Shown in pieces: positions 35,731-46,946 of a stretch of DNA of 64,000 bases. Origin of the DNA: Alectoria sarmentosa (lineage: Eukaryota; Ascomycota; Lecanoromycetes; Lecanorales; Parmeliaceae); NCBI GenBank assembly GCA_009733775.1, contig WOGZ01000004.1, forward strand, positions 186,001 to 250,000, read 5' to 3'. The notes under the pieces were generated by a model. It was not told the DNA's origin, searched no databases, and was given only the letters and a program-made list of their open reading frames with translations. Position 1 is the first letter of the stretch. Every line of letters starts with the position of its first letter. Both the position numbers and the translations under genes were made by a program.

Positions 35731-36509
35731 ATGCGTGGCTTCTTACACTTCCTTTATCTGTGCTCTTTACCTCATGCCGCTGTCTGCGCACTCATTCTGA
35801 TCAGCAACTACTCCGTCGATCCGCTGGCCTTGGAAGGGTTTAACGAGACTTCCAAGTTCTTCAATGACTCGGATTCATCCAATGTGACCGCTTCGATAGA
35901 TGCAGTGGTCCTCCCTTATCGATTCGCAGTGCCTAATACCGACTTACTCCTGAGACTCGGATTCGGCCTCCGCCGAAGACTTAATCCTGGTCACATGCAG
36001 GTACTCCTCGTTGTCGCCGAGGACTATGTTGACCAGGCGATCGAAGAGGCAGGCCCCGTCGGTGGAGATGATTTGTTTCCTATAGGCGATGACGGCTACC
36101 GTACGTACATTTCGGAGTTAATCCTTCCTATTTGGTATCGAGATTGATTCGCAACACGTGTTCCGGGAGCAAACAGACCTGTTAAACTCCACAGACCTGT
36201 CTTGCAACTCAGTCGTTTATCTTGAAGAAGATTCCTGACCCCGAGATGTGCGCAGAGAATTTCTTCAAATCGCTTGGCGACGGCATGAGTCTTCACGTGG
36301 TGAATGAGGCTGGACAATTGTTCACGTTGCAACAATTGAGACAAGTTTTGATGGGACTGAGATTGTATTTAATTGATGGTGCAAGGTTTTATGAGACGAG
36401 GTTCAAGTTCTGGAATGGGCCTGTCCTGCCGGAGATTTTGACGAGAACTTTGGGGAAGGGCGAACTGATTTTTGAGAAGGTGGAGACTGGCAGGGTCACT
36501 TCGGACTGA
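35731..36509 (+). CDS. Small secreted protein, exon junction unresolved
   Basis: First coding block 35731 to about 36104: the signal peptide (MRGFLHFLYLCSLPHAAVCA) is followed by VLLVVAEDYVDQAIEEAGPV and GDDLFPIGDDGYRT. Second block about 36199-36509: KKIPDPEMCAENFFKS, FTLQQLRQVLMGLRLYLIDG and RFYETRFKFWNGP. Both blocks fit one family of fungal secreted proteins that I recall with the order LDQAIEEAG, then LxxGLRxYL, then FxFWDGP. The donor (CGTACGTAC near 36102) and the acceptors (CACAG near 36192, CTCAG near 36210) are not in phase by my reading, so either a splice site is unusual or the gene has a frameshift. Function unknown. Confidence 0.5.
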
Positions 36510-37760
36510 AGAATTCCTGGTCGACGGCGTTGATAAGTGCGTGTGGGCAGGACTGGGAAAGATGATTGATTTGCACGGGGAGGACATTGGCCCTGCCCTG
36601 CTCAATGGACCCTCCCTTCCCAAATCTGCTGGAGAGACGGATCACCATGGGTCTACCCGCAGTAGCAGCTTCCAGTCTCGGAGGCATGCTTCGAGAATGA
36701 CATTGATGATAGGGAACAGTAGACGATGCTCTTCATGAAATGGACATTGATCCTCCATCCCGTTATATGCGCATCGAACGATTGAAAGTGTCCAAGACAG
36801 GTAATCGACTGGGGACTTACTTAAAGGCCACCCTTCATTTGCTTCCAGGTGTTGTTGTCGTGCCTCAAGACACGGCGTCGGTTGAGAATAGAGAGAACGA
36901 ATTGCAATCTCAGCATCAAGATTGCCATTGCCAATCCTGACGTAAAGTATTGCTAGCCACGAAACTCTACATGTTCAGGATCTGCCCGTTGGATACCACC
37001 AAACGGAATCCATGATTTATTTCCAATTCTGATGATGTGGCCAGGAATACCTTATGTAGAAGGTCAATGGGGCTTGAGGACCATAAAGCGTTGGGATATG
37101 GTGGGAACTCCGGCTCAGTCATCGTCGTAGCAGATTACTACTCAGAATCACTGGGTCACAAACCACGCTAAATGATAAATCACCTCCCTTTAACGCCGCT
37201 TCGTTCAAACTCCCAAATTGTGAGAATTGGATTCAAATGCCAAATTGGCCACTCTCTACAGCTTTGCAAGCAAACATTCCAAGGTGTGGATTACCAATGA
37301 GGAGATAATATAAAGCTTAATGTAGTCATTATCCGCGCAAAAAAAAATCACACTGTTGTGCATCATCAATCTCTATTACTTTTTTCATCCCAGAGACTTC
37401 CTTGGATGTGTTGTTGAGAATTTTAGTTGGTCCAAAAGTCCAAATTTAGCATTCGATGATTCGGTCAGTATTTTGGTAGTAAGATTTGGGCGAACTTCTT
37501 GATTATACCTAGCGTCATCCACACAAGGACCATCTGTACTCATAGAATGTAAGCTGTAGTCAATTTCGCATGACGTGAGCTCAACAATGGGCAAAGCAGT
37601 TTCTTTGCCTTGATAGAGGGGTATTGTGGGTGCACCGTGGGCTTCTCTTGCTATATCTGCGAGAGCATATCACTGCCCTGGCAGAACCTTTTCTGTTGAG
37701 GATTGTGAACTATTATCACCTTGTGTAATCAGATAATTGCTGAGGATTCCAAGAGGGCCT
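36510..37760. other. Intergenic region of 1.25 kb
   Basis: No gene was recognised. The right end is the 3' flank of translin. A-run near 37341-37348. Confidence 0.35.
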
Positions 37761-38901
37761 TCAGGCTTTCGCGGTCCCCTGAGGCACGAGGTTTCGTAGC
37801 GAGAGGTCGTAGACGACGTCTTCGATCTTCTTCACCTATGATTCTTAGCCCATATCGTTCCCACTTGACAACCATATTCACATTGTATTTGATACTATCG
37901 CTTCGCTTCCGCAGAGTGTCGTTCTTCAGATTCAGGATTTGGAAACCAGCGTGTAGGTCCTTCACAAATCGACTGATTTCTAGAGGTCGGTGGTAGTCGC
38001 CAAGCGTCACGGAATTGACAGCTAAGCGTGCCAGCTCTTCGATCAGACTTATGAGAGAGTGAAGGTATTCTTCGATTGTCATGTGGAAGACGTCTTAGAA
38101 CATATCGGAGTCAGCATTGCTTCTTCAAGCCGAAATCCGAAGCACGGTATGACTAGCAAAGAAAATTTGCGAACAAAAAGTAACTTGCCACTCAGATTTT
38201 GATCTACATAGGAGAAGATCATTGCGAGATGTACGAACCTTGGGTTTTAAGGCTAACCGGCACTGCGCTTGCGTCAGTGGGATCGGACTTTGCATGATTG
38301 CCGCGAAGCTTACCGTAGAGTAACTTGCCCACCTCCTCAATTCCGAACAACTCTCCCTTCTGTCCATTGTAATCCGGCATATGGCTGCGAAGCCAACCCC
38401 AAAGGACGATAGCAAAACTCTGCTCCTGTTCAGTACACCCTTTGGAAGCTGTCTCGTTGGCCTGCGTACTGCATTCTGCATTTCTCTTGACCACATGTTA
38501 TTGTATCGGTAGTATGGATGCTTCGATGCTACCTCATTGAGCTTGCCAATAGTTTCGACTTGTTTGCTTATGGAGTCCCAGGCTTCGGAAAGAGTGCTGC
38601 CAACTGCTCATGTGGATCAGCGGTGGATCACGGCGTGACGATGGAGGGCTGAAGCAAACGGTCTGCCTGAGGTATGGAGTGGGCTCGAGATAGGATCGAC
38701 ATTGTAGTCCTGTCTTGGGGAAGTTCAGTAGGCATGAAGAAGGTCGGAAGCTGTAGATTGGCAAATACCCTGCCGCTCCATAGCCTGTACGATATTGCGG
38801 ATATCTTCACGGACTTGAGCATCCTCATCGAGCTTCACTTGAAGATGTTCGAAGATAGCGGGGCTAAACATGCCCTTCGGCCTAGAGTCTGTGCTTGCCA
38901 T
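37761..38901 (-). CDS. Translin
   Basis: Seven exons: 38769-38901, 38660-38713, 38470-38603, 38314-38425, 38239-38262, 37882-38093 and 37761-37835, all joined in phase, 247 residues. Key blocks: FEHLQVKLDEDAQVREDIRN, ILSRAHSIPQAD, KLNEVASKHPYYRYNNMW, QSFAIVLWGWL, HMTIEEYLHSLISLIEELAR, LAVNSVTLGDYHRPLEI, FVKDLHAGFQILNLKNDTLR and the conserved end KKIEDVVYDLSLRNLVP. Translin forms helical octamers with TRAX, binds RNA/DNA ends and is an endonuclease in small-RNA and tRNA processing (known). Exon 5 is only 24 bases. The first intron ends in CCCCAAG, a less common AAG acceptor. Head to head with the L22 gene. Confidence 0.9.
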
Positions 38902-39225
38902 GACAGTAGTTGAAGAAGCTGAGAAATGCTGGCTTGGTACAAATGTAGGGCATTCTTTTAAGGCGGAGTTGTAGGATTACAATGGCCAGTAAACACTTGC
39001 TGCCTATCAAAGGTTCAGAGAATGGAGTAGAAAGCTTGACAGGTTGCACGTTTGGAATTGTTTCCTTCACTCAGCGGAACTCACTTACAGGGGTAGCTAC
39101 TAGCGCTAATTAAGCGAATTACATTGCACACGAAAGTGGCTCAAGGTTCCTATCTCTCCCTTTTTCAACGAACACCCAGATCGGCAACAACAAGGGCGCA
39201 GGATAAACACTTCTTTGCGTTCAAG
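38902..39225. promoter_or_regulatory. Bidirectional promoter between translin and RPL22
   Basis: 324 bases separate two divergent starts. The L22 side is pyrimidine-rich (CCTATCTCTCCCTTTTTC), as is usual for ribosomal-protein genes of fungi. Confidence 0.5.
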
Positions 39226-39898
39226 ATGGCTGGAGCTACAGTATGTATTGTACTGCTTTGCTCGTCTCCCCGTGTCTAGCACTGGGGCTTCAATTTAAGA
39301 GTATTTGGCTAAGTGTTACCTTCGCAATATAGAAAACTCAGCGCACGAGCGCTCTGCGACAAGCACCTCCCAAAGGCCAAAAGCCTGGCAAGATCACCAA
39401 GAAGGTACAGAAAATTCTCATACTCTCCCCTCTTCAGCTTTCTCAAGCAGTCGCTAACGTTGCGGCTCCTTCTACAGTTCATCATAAACGCTTCCCAGCC
39501 CGCCTCGGACAAGATCTTCGACGTTTCCGCCTTCGAGAAGTTCCTTCACGACAAGATCAAGGTCGACAACCGCGTGGGTAATTTAGGCGACACGATTCAG
39601 ATTAGCCAGCAGGGTGAGGGGAAAATTGAGGTCATTGCACACACTCAGTTTTCGGGGAGATACCTGAAGTACTTGTGAGTGCCCTCACCTCTAATATATG
39701 GGAAGAAAGGGAACGTTATAGGCTACAGGCCACGGAGAAGATCGTTTCGTTGGCTTACACTTATCCTCCAGGACAAAGAAGTTCCTCAAGAAGCAGCAAT
39801 TGCGAGACTGGCTCCGTGTGGTCTCCACATCCCAAGGTGTCTACGAGCTGAGGTTCTTCAATGTGGTCAACGATGCTGACGAGGATGACGACGAGTAA
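39226..39898 (+). CDS. rpl22: 60S ribosomal protein L22
   Basis: Exons 39226-39240, 39333-39404, 39478-39674 and 39772-39898, giving 136 residues. The first exon encodes only MAGAT. Family blocks: KITKKFIINASQPASDKIFD, FEKFLHDKIKVDNRVGNLGD, TKKFLKKQQLRDWLRVVSTS and YELRFFNVVNDAD with an acidic end. L22 sits on the surface of the large ribosomal subunit near the exit tunnel. The introns are short with clear signals, as in most fungal ribosomal-protein genes, which often have introns near the start codon. Confidence 0.96.
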
Positions 39899-40594
39899 TG
39901 TACTCTCGCACCAGGGGAACGACGAGCGTTAGATAGAGCTACACGCCATCAAAGTACTTGACAACTTAACCTTGAGGCCTGCAGAGCCACTTGTGCTTTC
40001 TTAATAGCTCTGCGGTAGCCCCGACTCTCAACTAACAGAAAGTTCTCATGGGTAAGATCAAGCTTACGATTGGTCGATGGCTGGCCACCACAATCCTTTC
40101 CTTGACACCCCGGCGTTTGAGGTTTTATTTTTCCGTTGAAAAATGATTGATTCCTTTTTTGTCCTTCCCCTTGCAGATGCTTGGACCGAGTTGGGTGGCT
40201 CGGTGGGCAGCGTCTTGCGCAAGGCACACCCGAAAACGCCAAGACCTGACCTCGGCTTCCCAAACCGGTCGCTTGCTCCGACCAATATACTTTTGTCCTT
40301 AATGGCATGTGCTGCCAAATGGGCCATTGACTGGTTTCATGCTTCCAATGTCTGCAATCCGGCGGCTCCCACGAGATCGACGACATCGGCGGGTTTGGCT
40401 TCTAATTCAGGCAATGCCCACTGCGCTGAGCATGTCATGCACATCTGCTATGACGTCTCTGGGGAATGCGCAAGATGATTGAGAATAGTATATAAAGATG
40501 CTGAAGCTCCCAAAGCTTCGGCGATGATCATTACAAGACCAGCGCTCCCAAATCGGATTCACAAGTCAAGCACGAATAGCCAAATTTCCGCAAA
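39899..40594. other. Intergenic region
   Basis: 3' flank of RPL22 and promoter of the RNase gene; TATA-like AGTATATAAAG near 40488-40498. A plus-strand frame at 40143-40478 shows no motif. Confidence 0.4.
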
Positions 40595-41095
40595 ATGCAT
40601 GCGTTCAGGGTATGCATGGCCTCAATCGTTTCTGTTCCTCTGATATTTTCAGCTGCTAACAATCCTCAGGCTCTCGTTGCACTGGCCTTCGCCGTGTCCG
40701 TCCTCACCAGCTCTCTCCTTCGTGTTCGTCTCCCTTCTCCATATCATTCACTTTGATCTTACAACAGCCAGCGCCAATGTGCCGAAACTTGCGGCGATAC
40801 ATGCTACTCTCAAGACGATATCAACGCTGCCGTGCAACAAGGTTACGGCTACTATGAGGATGGGAGCACAGTGGGCAGCGATGAATATCCTCACCAGTAC
40901 AAAGATTACGAGGGCTTCACCTTCCCAGATGCTGGACCATATTACGAGTTTCCCATCTTGAGTGACGAGGAACTTTATACTGGAGGCAGTCCCGGTGCTG
41001 ATCGTGTCATCTTTACGGGGAGTGGGACGTACGAGGGCGTGATCACACATACGGGGGCTACTGGAAATGATTTCTTGCAGTGCACTGCGGATTAA
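40595..41095 (+). CDS. Secreted guanyl-specific ribonuclease, RNase T1/N1 family
   Basis: Exons 40595-40609, 40670-40723 and 40772-41095 (130 residues). A signal peptide (ALVALAFAVSVLTSS) precedes the mature enzyme. Catalytic residues of the family are present: His in YPHQYKDYEGF, Glu in YYEFPILS, Arg in GADRVIF and His in GVITHTGATG, along with paired cysteines (ETCGDTCYS, LQCTAD). Such enzymes cleave single-stranded RNA after G outside the cell. The length and the short loops match simple RNases of the T1/N1 group, not the longer ribotoxins. The second intron uses a GTTCGT donor and a CCAG acceptor; an alternative acceptor four bases upstream is out of phase. Function in nutrition or competition is inference. 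Confidence 0.85.
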
Positions 41096-41432
41096 AAATG
41101 AACCCTGCAGTTATACTGGCTGCTGTCTCTCCATGTTGCGAGTAAGATCAGATGGGAGAGCCTGACCCTGGAGCAGTATTTTGCGTGATCTTGAAGTCTC
41201 GTAACGTTTTTGGCGAAGGTCATTTTACACAGCCGTTGTTTGTACCCTTCGCTATTCAGGCCGTTTCATCTGTCAGAGTTAGACTTTCTTTAGCTGCCTG
41301 ATAATTAGTCCGGCTCGGCCCTTGTCATAGCGGTACTTGTGCACGCAATTCTCTATTTCCTCCAAGCGCACTATGCGATATATCGACGCATATAAGCCTC
41401 TTTCTTAACCTTGAGAATCATCCTGCTTCCAG
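41096..41432. other. Intergenic region
   Basis: No gene was recognised; a TATA-like CATATAAGC lies near 41389-41397, ahead of the next gene. Confidence 0.4.
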
Positions 41433-42530
41433 ATGAAAACTTCTTCAGTATTCACACCAACAATCAACATGTTCATGCTCATGCGTCTCTCCACTCTTGG
41501 CTTGCTGGCTTTAGCAAAAGCCTCGCCTGCAAAACGAAGCACGTCCGTCCAGAGCTACAGACTCTTGTCAATGCTAATCTCGAGATGATTTAGCCAATTT
41601 CGACATGGCAACGACCGGCCAATACAACATTGTCAACTGCGCAGGAAACACCTCTCTCGTCGTCTACCTTTTCAACAAGCTCTACTCGGCCCTCCTCCCG
41701 GTAATCCAAGACGCCGGATCCCCCGACCCGAGTCCTGCCTACACAGCATTCTTCAAAGACCCTTCCTACGCCCCCTTCATATCCGCACTCTTCCAAAACG
41801 TCACGACCGGCGTCCCCTTGACTCGCCCCGCCCCCTATTCGTTAAACGGTGGCGCCACCATCGTCTGCGTTACCGCACCCGAGCAGTTCACCTACAGCAT
41901 CAACGGCCCCACAGACGCCTACACGGATTGCCTGGCCAACCCGGCCACAACTTCCTACTATCCCGGCTTTCTTCCGCCCAAACAATACATCATCCTCTGT
42001 CCTTCATTCTTCACCAGCAACATCGTGTCGATTCCACCGCCGAGCAACTGCTTGACCGTCAGTCCATACATCAACAGGTTCCGTGGCAACGGGCTAAGTT
42101 TTTGGGGGTACAAAATGTGGATTTTGCTGATCATGATCACGCATTACTACCTCTACGCCTCCACGGGGCTCGTGAACATTACCTCTGCCAACGATGTGAA
42201 CAAATGCTTCCGACTGGGGGCTGAGGAGTCGAGCCTGAATGTCAACAACTACGCGTACTATGCTGCTAGTAAGTCATCAGGGACTAAGTTCTCTCTCCGT
42301 GGACAAAAGTCACAGTGTTGGCCTGGGAAGATTGACTTGACGTTTCGTTCCTAGGCGTTTATGGCAACTGCAACGATTTCCCAATCCCTCTTGCTGACGG
42401 TCGCGAAATATTGGAAATCGATATGGAAGACCCGTCGGACAATGGGCCTGATGTTGCGAGTCCGGCTGCAGTCACATTTATTGCGACGGACCTGGAGATT
42501 GGAGTGGAAGATACCACAGGTACACCCTGA
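41433..42530 (+). CDS. Secreted metalloprotease-like protein, HExxH site absent
   Basis: The main frame runs from about 41587 to 42268, with intron 42269-42354 and last exon 42355-42530. It contains NTSLVVYLFNKLYSALLPVI, YIILCPSFFTSNI and a block WILLIMITHYYLYASTG. In related secreted proteins, as I recall, that block reads like a zinc-binding HExxH; here the first His and the Glu are not present. An upstream ATG at 41433 encodes a signal peptide (MRLSTLGLLALAKASPAK within the segment). The frame between it and the main exon is broken, and the segment NANLEM/NFDM seems doubled at about 41570-41605. Either an unseen intron or a frameshift lies there. It may be a non-catalytic protein or an early pseudogene. 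Confidence 0.55.
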
Positions 42531-42889
42531 ATACTTGGCCAAGATGATTGGATTAGTGTGAGAGGGTTATGGAAAGTCAAGACCGCCGTGTAGAGGTAGA
42601 TATAGATTTTCCCGTTTCTCGTTCTGCTGAGATCTAGATGAGATTACATTCAATTTGAACAGTCTTGCCAACCCTTTGTGCCCCAAGTCTCAAAAATATG
42701 CGCTGTCCTAGTGCATTTGTTCTGCTTGGGCGTTTCTGTTTGGGGAGCGAGCTACAACTTACCAAGCTGTGGAATGTTTCTGTGCCTATTGCCCAAAGAA
42801 AGAGCTTTCTGGGCTACAAAGTTGCGCAGCGAGTACAAAAAAGACATGCATCCACAGAATCAAGCGAGAAAAAAAGTCCAAAAATTCCC

Positions 42890-43170
42890 TTTCCAGTCCA
42901 TGCTCGAACCTTTCCCCCTTTTTCCCACCACATCCTGTATTCCAGACCAGCAAAATGACCCTCAATCAGCCCGGAGGGTGGAAGATACAAGCAAGTAGGC
43001 TTATCAGGAGTCATTTTACCGCCCATTTTCGCTATTCGGTATGCGCACTCAGAGGACCGGCACAAGGCAAGACGGACGCCCTCTGGTGGCTAGAAAGATT
43101 CGTGGTCACTCCTTCACCACTGCACTAAGTGGGCCTTTCATGGAGAAGAGTCGTGCTATTGGAAATATAT
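42890..43170 (+). repeat. Diverged repeat, copy A
   Basis: Matches copy B at 43425-43715. Shared anchors are an ATG followed by ACCCTC/ACTCTA-type codons, AACCAGCCC/AATCAGCCC, CGGTATGC, and at the end ATTCGTGGTCACTCC followed by CACTAAGTGGGC and CTATTGGAAAT. A short frame begins at the ATG at 42955 (57 residues). Confidence 0.6.
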
Positions 43171-43424
43171 GGGGTAAAAGGGCTCAGAGGGTTGGAGGAC
43201 AGGGACAGATAGGGGCCTAGGCGGAGCAAGTTTGAAGGAGTTTTGGGGCGCTTGGCTTGCGGGGAGCGGTATAGCAGAGGGGAGTTACTAGGGTAGAGCG
43301 TGAGCATAGTAGTCGAGGAACTTATAAGGAGAAACCCGAGGGGGAAAGGTGGGTGTCATCGAATATAAGCGAGAAAATAGAGACGAAAACCTTCACAAAG
43401 ATACCCTTCGTCGGCAACACAGAT

Positions 43425-43715
43425 TTGGACCCTCCACCCCTTTCTCTTCCACCGAAAACCATGACTCTAGCAACCCAAAAAAGCAATACGATTCCCAACC
43501 AGCCCCGCAGGGGAGGGAGGTATGGGAAATTCAGGCCAAGAAGTGATACTGGCCATTTCTCGCTGCGGTATGCATATCTAAGTAGAAGAGGCGGTAGGAT
43601 CTTTGAACGCTTTCATTCCCGGTGCTTTCTTAGGTAGCCAAAAAAATTCATGGTCACTCCCAACCACACCACTAACTGGGCTTAGGAAATTGGGCCGCTA
43701 TTGAAATTATAAAAC
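43425..43715 (+). repeat. Diverged repeat, copy B
   Basis: Matches copy A in order and orientation: ATGACTCTA at 43460, AACCAGCCC, CGGTATGC, then ATTCATGGTCACTCC, CACTAACTGGGC and CTATTGAAAT. Differences include many C/T and G/A changes. No terminal inverted repeat or target-site duplication was recognised. Confidence 0.6.
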
Positions 43716-44695
43716 CAGACCAAGATTCGAGTGTTCGACCGAGGGGACCATACCTTTTTACGTGCGCTCGCGGAACTAGTCGCAGTCTCTTCTTGATTCG
43801 AAGTTTCGGCGATGCCGAAATTTGCAATTTTTTCCTGCTCCTTGATTTTGGAAGCTGATGAGCGGCGTGAGAGGTACAAATCATATGCGTAAAACTCCAC
43901 TTCAAAACAACGTATACAATTTCAACCGGTCACACGGAACGGTCGTTCAATTTCAATCTTTTCGCAACCCCCATTCAATCCCGAGGAAGCCAAGGTCAGT
44001 GGTTAGCACAAGGATTCAGGGACAATATTCAGGCAAGGAACAATCAAAGGCATATCAGCGTGACCCGCAGGCAGAAGGAGGCTCTTGACAGCGAGGTAGC
44101 AATCGAGGGAGTCTTCGCTATTGCCCGATTTCTTGAGTTCTGGATAGGAAGCCTTTTCACTCCAGTAATGGCTCGTGCGCGTGAGTAGAGAGGCTAGCCT
44201 TAGAGAGATGAGAGTGTGATAGTAATGGAGCGGGCGTAGTTGAGAGCCCATGCATCAAAGTGAAAGCCAGCTTGGGTCCAAGATGACATATTCAAGTTAA
44301 TTGATTGTCGATTATGCTTGGGATGCTAATGAGTATTAAACAAAGACTTCAATCCTTTCTGAATTCTGATCAAGATGTCCGTTTGAATCAATGCTACTTA
44401 AGCGCCGAGCCGCCGGCTTGGACTTTCCGAACCTCCCCGTTGACTGCTCTCTCTGAGATTCAGACTACTACCTCATCAACAATGAAGATGGCAGGCATCA
44501 TGTCAGCCACATATTGACTAATATAAACCCGCCGAGAAGATAAATGGCACAATTTTGCGGTTCGAGCCCACATTCGACAACCGATCCAAGTACAAGATGA
44601 GATCATCAACCAAACGTACACCTGGAAAGACCCCCTCTATCCTTCTCGTGCCACCTAACAGTCCATGCCTGTCATGATCATAATCATCGTCCTTC

Positions 44696-46675
44696 TCACT
44701 GCCATGCTGCCTGACTCAACGACAACAAATTTTGTACACAGTCTAGGTCGTCCTCTTCACGAGGTCCGGATTCGCCCATGAATGCCGCAATCTCATCGTC
44801 CAATTCGGGGCCACAGTTCTCCTTCCCTTCGCTACTGGATCTCTTCATAATGGAGCGACGAGAAGTGATTCCCTCACGATTCATCAAAGTGTCTATACTA
44901 GAGGACTGGCTGGGGACACGGAAGCTCTCTTCCAAGATACGAGCAGCCTGGTGAGATTGTCCAGGTCTGCGCCTTCGAGGGTTACTGGACTGGGTGCCAG
45001 GTTCCCAATTCTCCTTGTCCGAGTCCCCTTCATAGTCTTGCCAGATGGTTGACTGCGAGCCTCCTTTCGACTTCTTCTCTCCCACCTTAATAGCCTTCTG
45101 TGTCTGTCCACTGCTATTGGCGGTCTGCAGTCTGGCAACCGAGGAGGTGGTGCGGGCAAGTTTCGGTTTGCCGGGCCCTTGAGCGTCTGCTTTGAACCTC
45201 TTAGTGGAGTCGGGCTTCTGGGAGTGGGCATTGCGCTTGTTGGGGTTGGGAGTCATGACTTTGCTGTTGTTACTTCGTGATCTAATTAGCCCGATGGCGG
45301 CTGTTGCAGATCCACTTTCTTCGCGTTCTGCTTGCTCTGTCAAAGCGTTGCGAGCATCATTGTCGCAGTAGAATTCCCAGGTCCTAGCATCTCGCGACCT
45401 CCCAGTCATCGACCTCCTGGTGTATGGAACAGGGAAAACGTCAGGAATAGTTTTGCTGGGAATGGATGTGTTGCCAGGTTCAAAGGCACTGTAGCTACGT
45501 TGCAAACCAGTCTTCTGTCGAGGAATTGGATTGATAGCTGTTGATACGGGCTTCGATCGTGGGGGAGATGGTGTATCCCCTGTGCGGGTAGTGACCTCGG
45601 CTTTTCCGTCGAGTGACATCAACAGTCTCACATGCGATGATGTTCTATTAAGGGTCTGTGCAGATCCTGAGGCATCGCTGGTGCCTTGTGCTAATCCAGC
45701 CGAAGGCAGGCTAGATGCTAGCGACGAGAGGGGAAGGCCATTCCTGCTTTCATCATGGATCACGAAGGAAGCACTGCGACGGTTCGCAAGATAGCCAGGG
45801 CGTCTTTTAGTTGAAGCAGTCTGGGACAAAGATCGGATCAGACTTGTTATCGACGGTTGATCATTGTGGGTTCTGCTGTCAAAGGCGGCTGACGTGTCCA
45901 CAGATTTCACAGAACCTTCAGAAGTGTCTCCTGGACCTTGTGCCACGTTTTTTCCCTGCAAGCTTTCTGATGTTTCTGAGAGGTTTGCTGATTCATTGAC
46001 AACTGCCTCTGGCAACACCTTGCCTTGCTGCGTGGTATGGAGGCTCTGCACCGTTGACTGGCTGGGAAAGGCAGAACTTTGACTCGAAGGATACTGCTGC
46101 TGACTGCTTTCATGTGCAGAAAAACTTGAAGAGCTTGCCTGTCCAGCATCCTCTTGCCTCGACTGAAGGTTAGCAAAGACCTCGTGAGGCAGCAACGGCC
46201 TCGACTTGCGACGTGTCATTTGACGACGATTCTGGAACCAGATCTAGGTACCAAGAGTCAGCTCCCCAACTTAGGTGCTGCGCAAATCTGAGTATGCATC
46301 TCGAACCGCGCTAAATGACCATACTCCTCGTTTATACTGACCTGTACCTCCTTCTCTCCGAGGGAGACACGGTTCACAATATCAATTCTTGCAGCTTTGT
46401 CAGGCTTGGGGTTACGCTCATACTCGGCTTCGAGCATTGCATGATCTTCCGGGCTGCAAAAGTAATCAGTCAACAAACGTTGTTCACTTCGTACTAAACA
46501 AAGCGTACCTTGTACGGCGGCGCTTCTGCCTAATAAGATTATCTGGAGGCGAGTTTTGTCTCACGCTGTCCTGAGAATGGACAAGGAATTCATAGTTGCT
46601 CTCAGGACTCTGTGAGCTGCCTGTTGTCGTGCCTTGTGAGGCCGATGACACAGAAGCACGCTGATTGCTCTCCAT
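44696..46675 (-). CDS. Homeobox transcription factor
   Basis: Exons 46509-46675, 46342-46453 and 44696-46243 (608 residues). The homeodomain spans all three exons: RQKRRRTSPEDHAMLEAEY with helix 1, then NRVSLGEKEVQ and IWFQNRRQMTRRK as the recognition helix with the invariant W, F, N and R. Intron 2 falls just before IWFQNRR. The long C-terminus is Ser-rich and ends with an acidic conserved-looking block (CGPELDDEIAAFMGESGP) and DLDCVQNLLSLSQAAW, which I recall from fungal homeobox proteins related to Yox1/Yhp1. It likely represses or activates cell-cycle or development genes; targets cannot be told from sequence. Divergent from the reductase gene over 271 bases. Confidence 0.88.
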
Positions 46676-46946
46676 GATATTTGTAGACAGATCTCACTTG
46701 ACGAGGAGTCACATTAAAAATGTTTTAAAATGCATGCTGGTGTTCATGAAGGAAATGATGAGGACAGAGAGTCGCGTCGCGTAGGTGGGATATCTTGGCA
46801 GCGGATTCCTAGCTTGGCCTCGTTGTCGATCCCTCGGAGTATCCCGTTACTATCATCTTGGCATCTCGGTCTAATCTCCGAATCTCCTAGCGAGTAGGAA
46901 GTTATTATGCGGGCAGCCTCACCCTCAAACCCCCTATCCTGAAATT

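Larger units (their letters stand above)
42531..44695. other. Gene-poor region with a diverged duplication
   Basis: No confident gene across 2.2 kb. Two related copies of an unknown element occupy about 42890-43170 and 43425-43715 (listed separately). The rest, up to the homeobox gene end, has only short frames. Confidence 0.4.

Noticed and set aside
43990..44060. tRNA-like AGTGGTTAGCA segment
   Set aside because: No matching acceptor stem or T-loop could be placed downstream.
44555..44585. GGTTCGAGCCC resembling a tRNA T-arm
   Set aside because: No D-arm, anticodon arm or acceptor stem at the right distances upstream.
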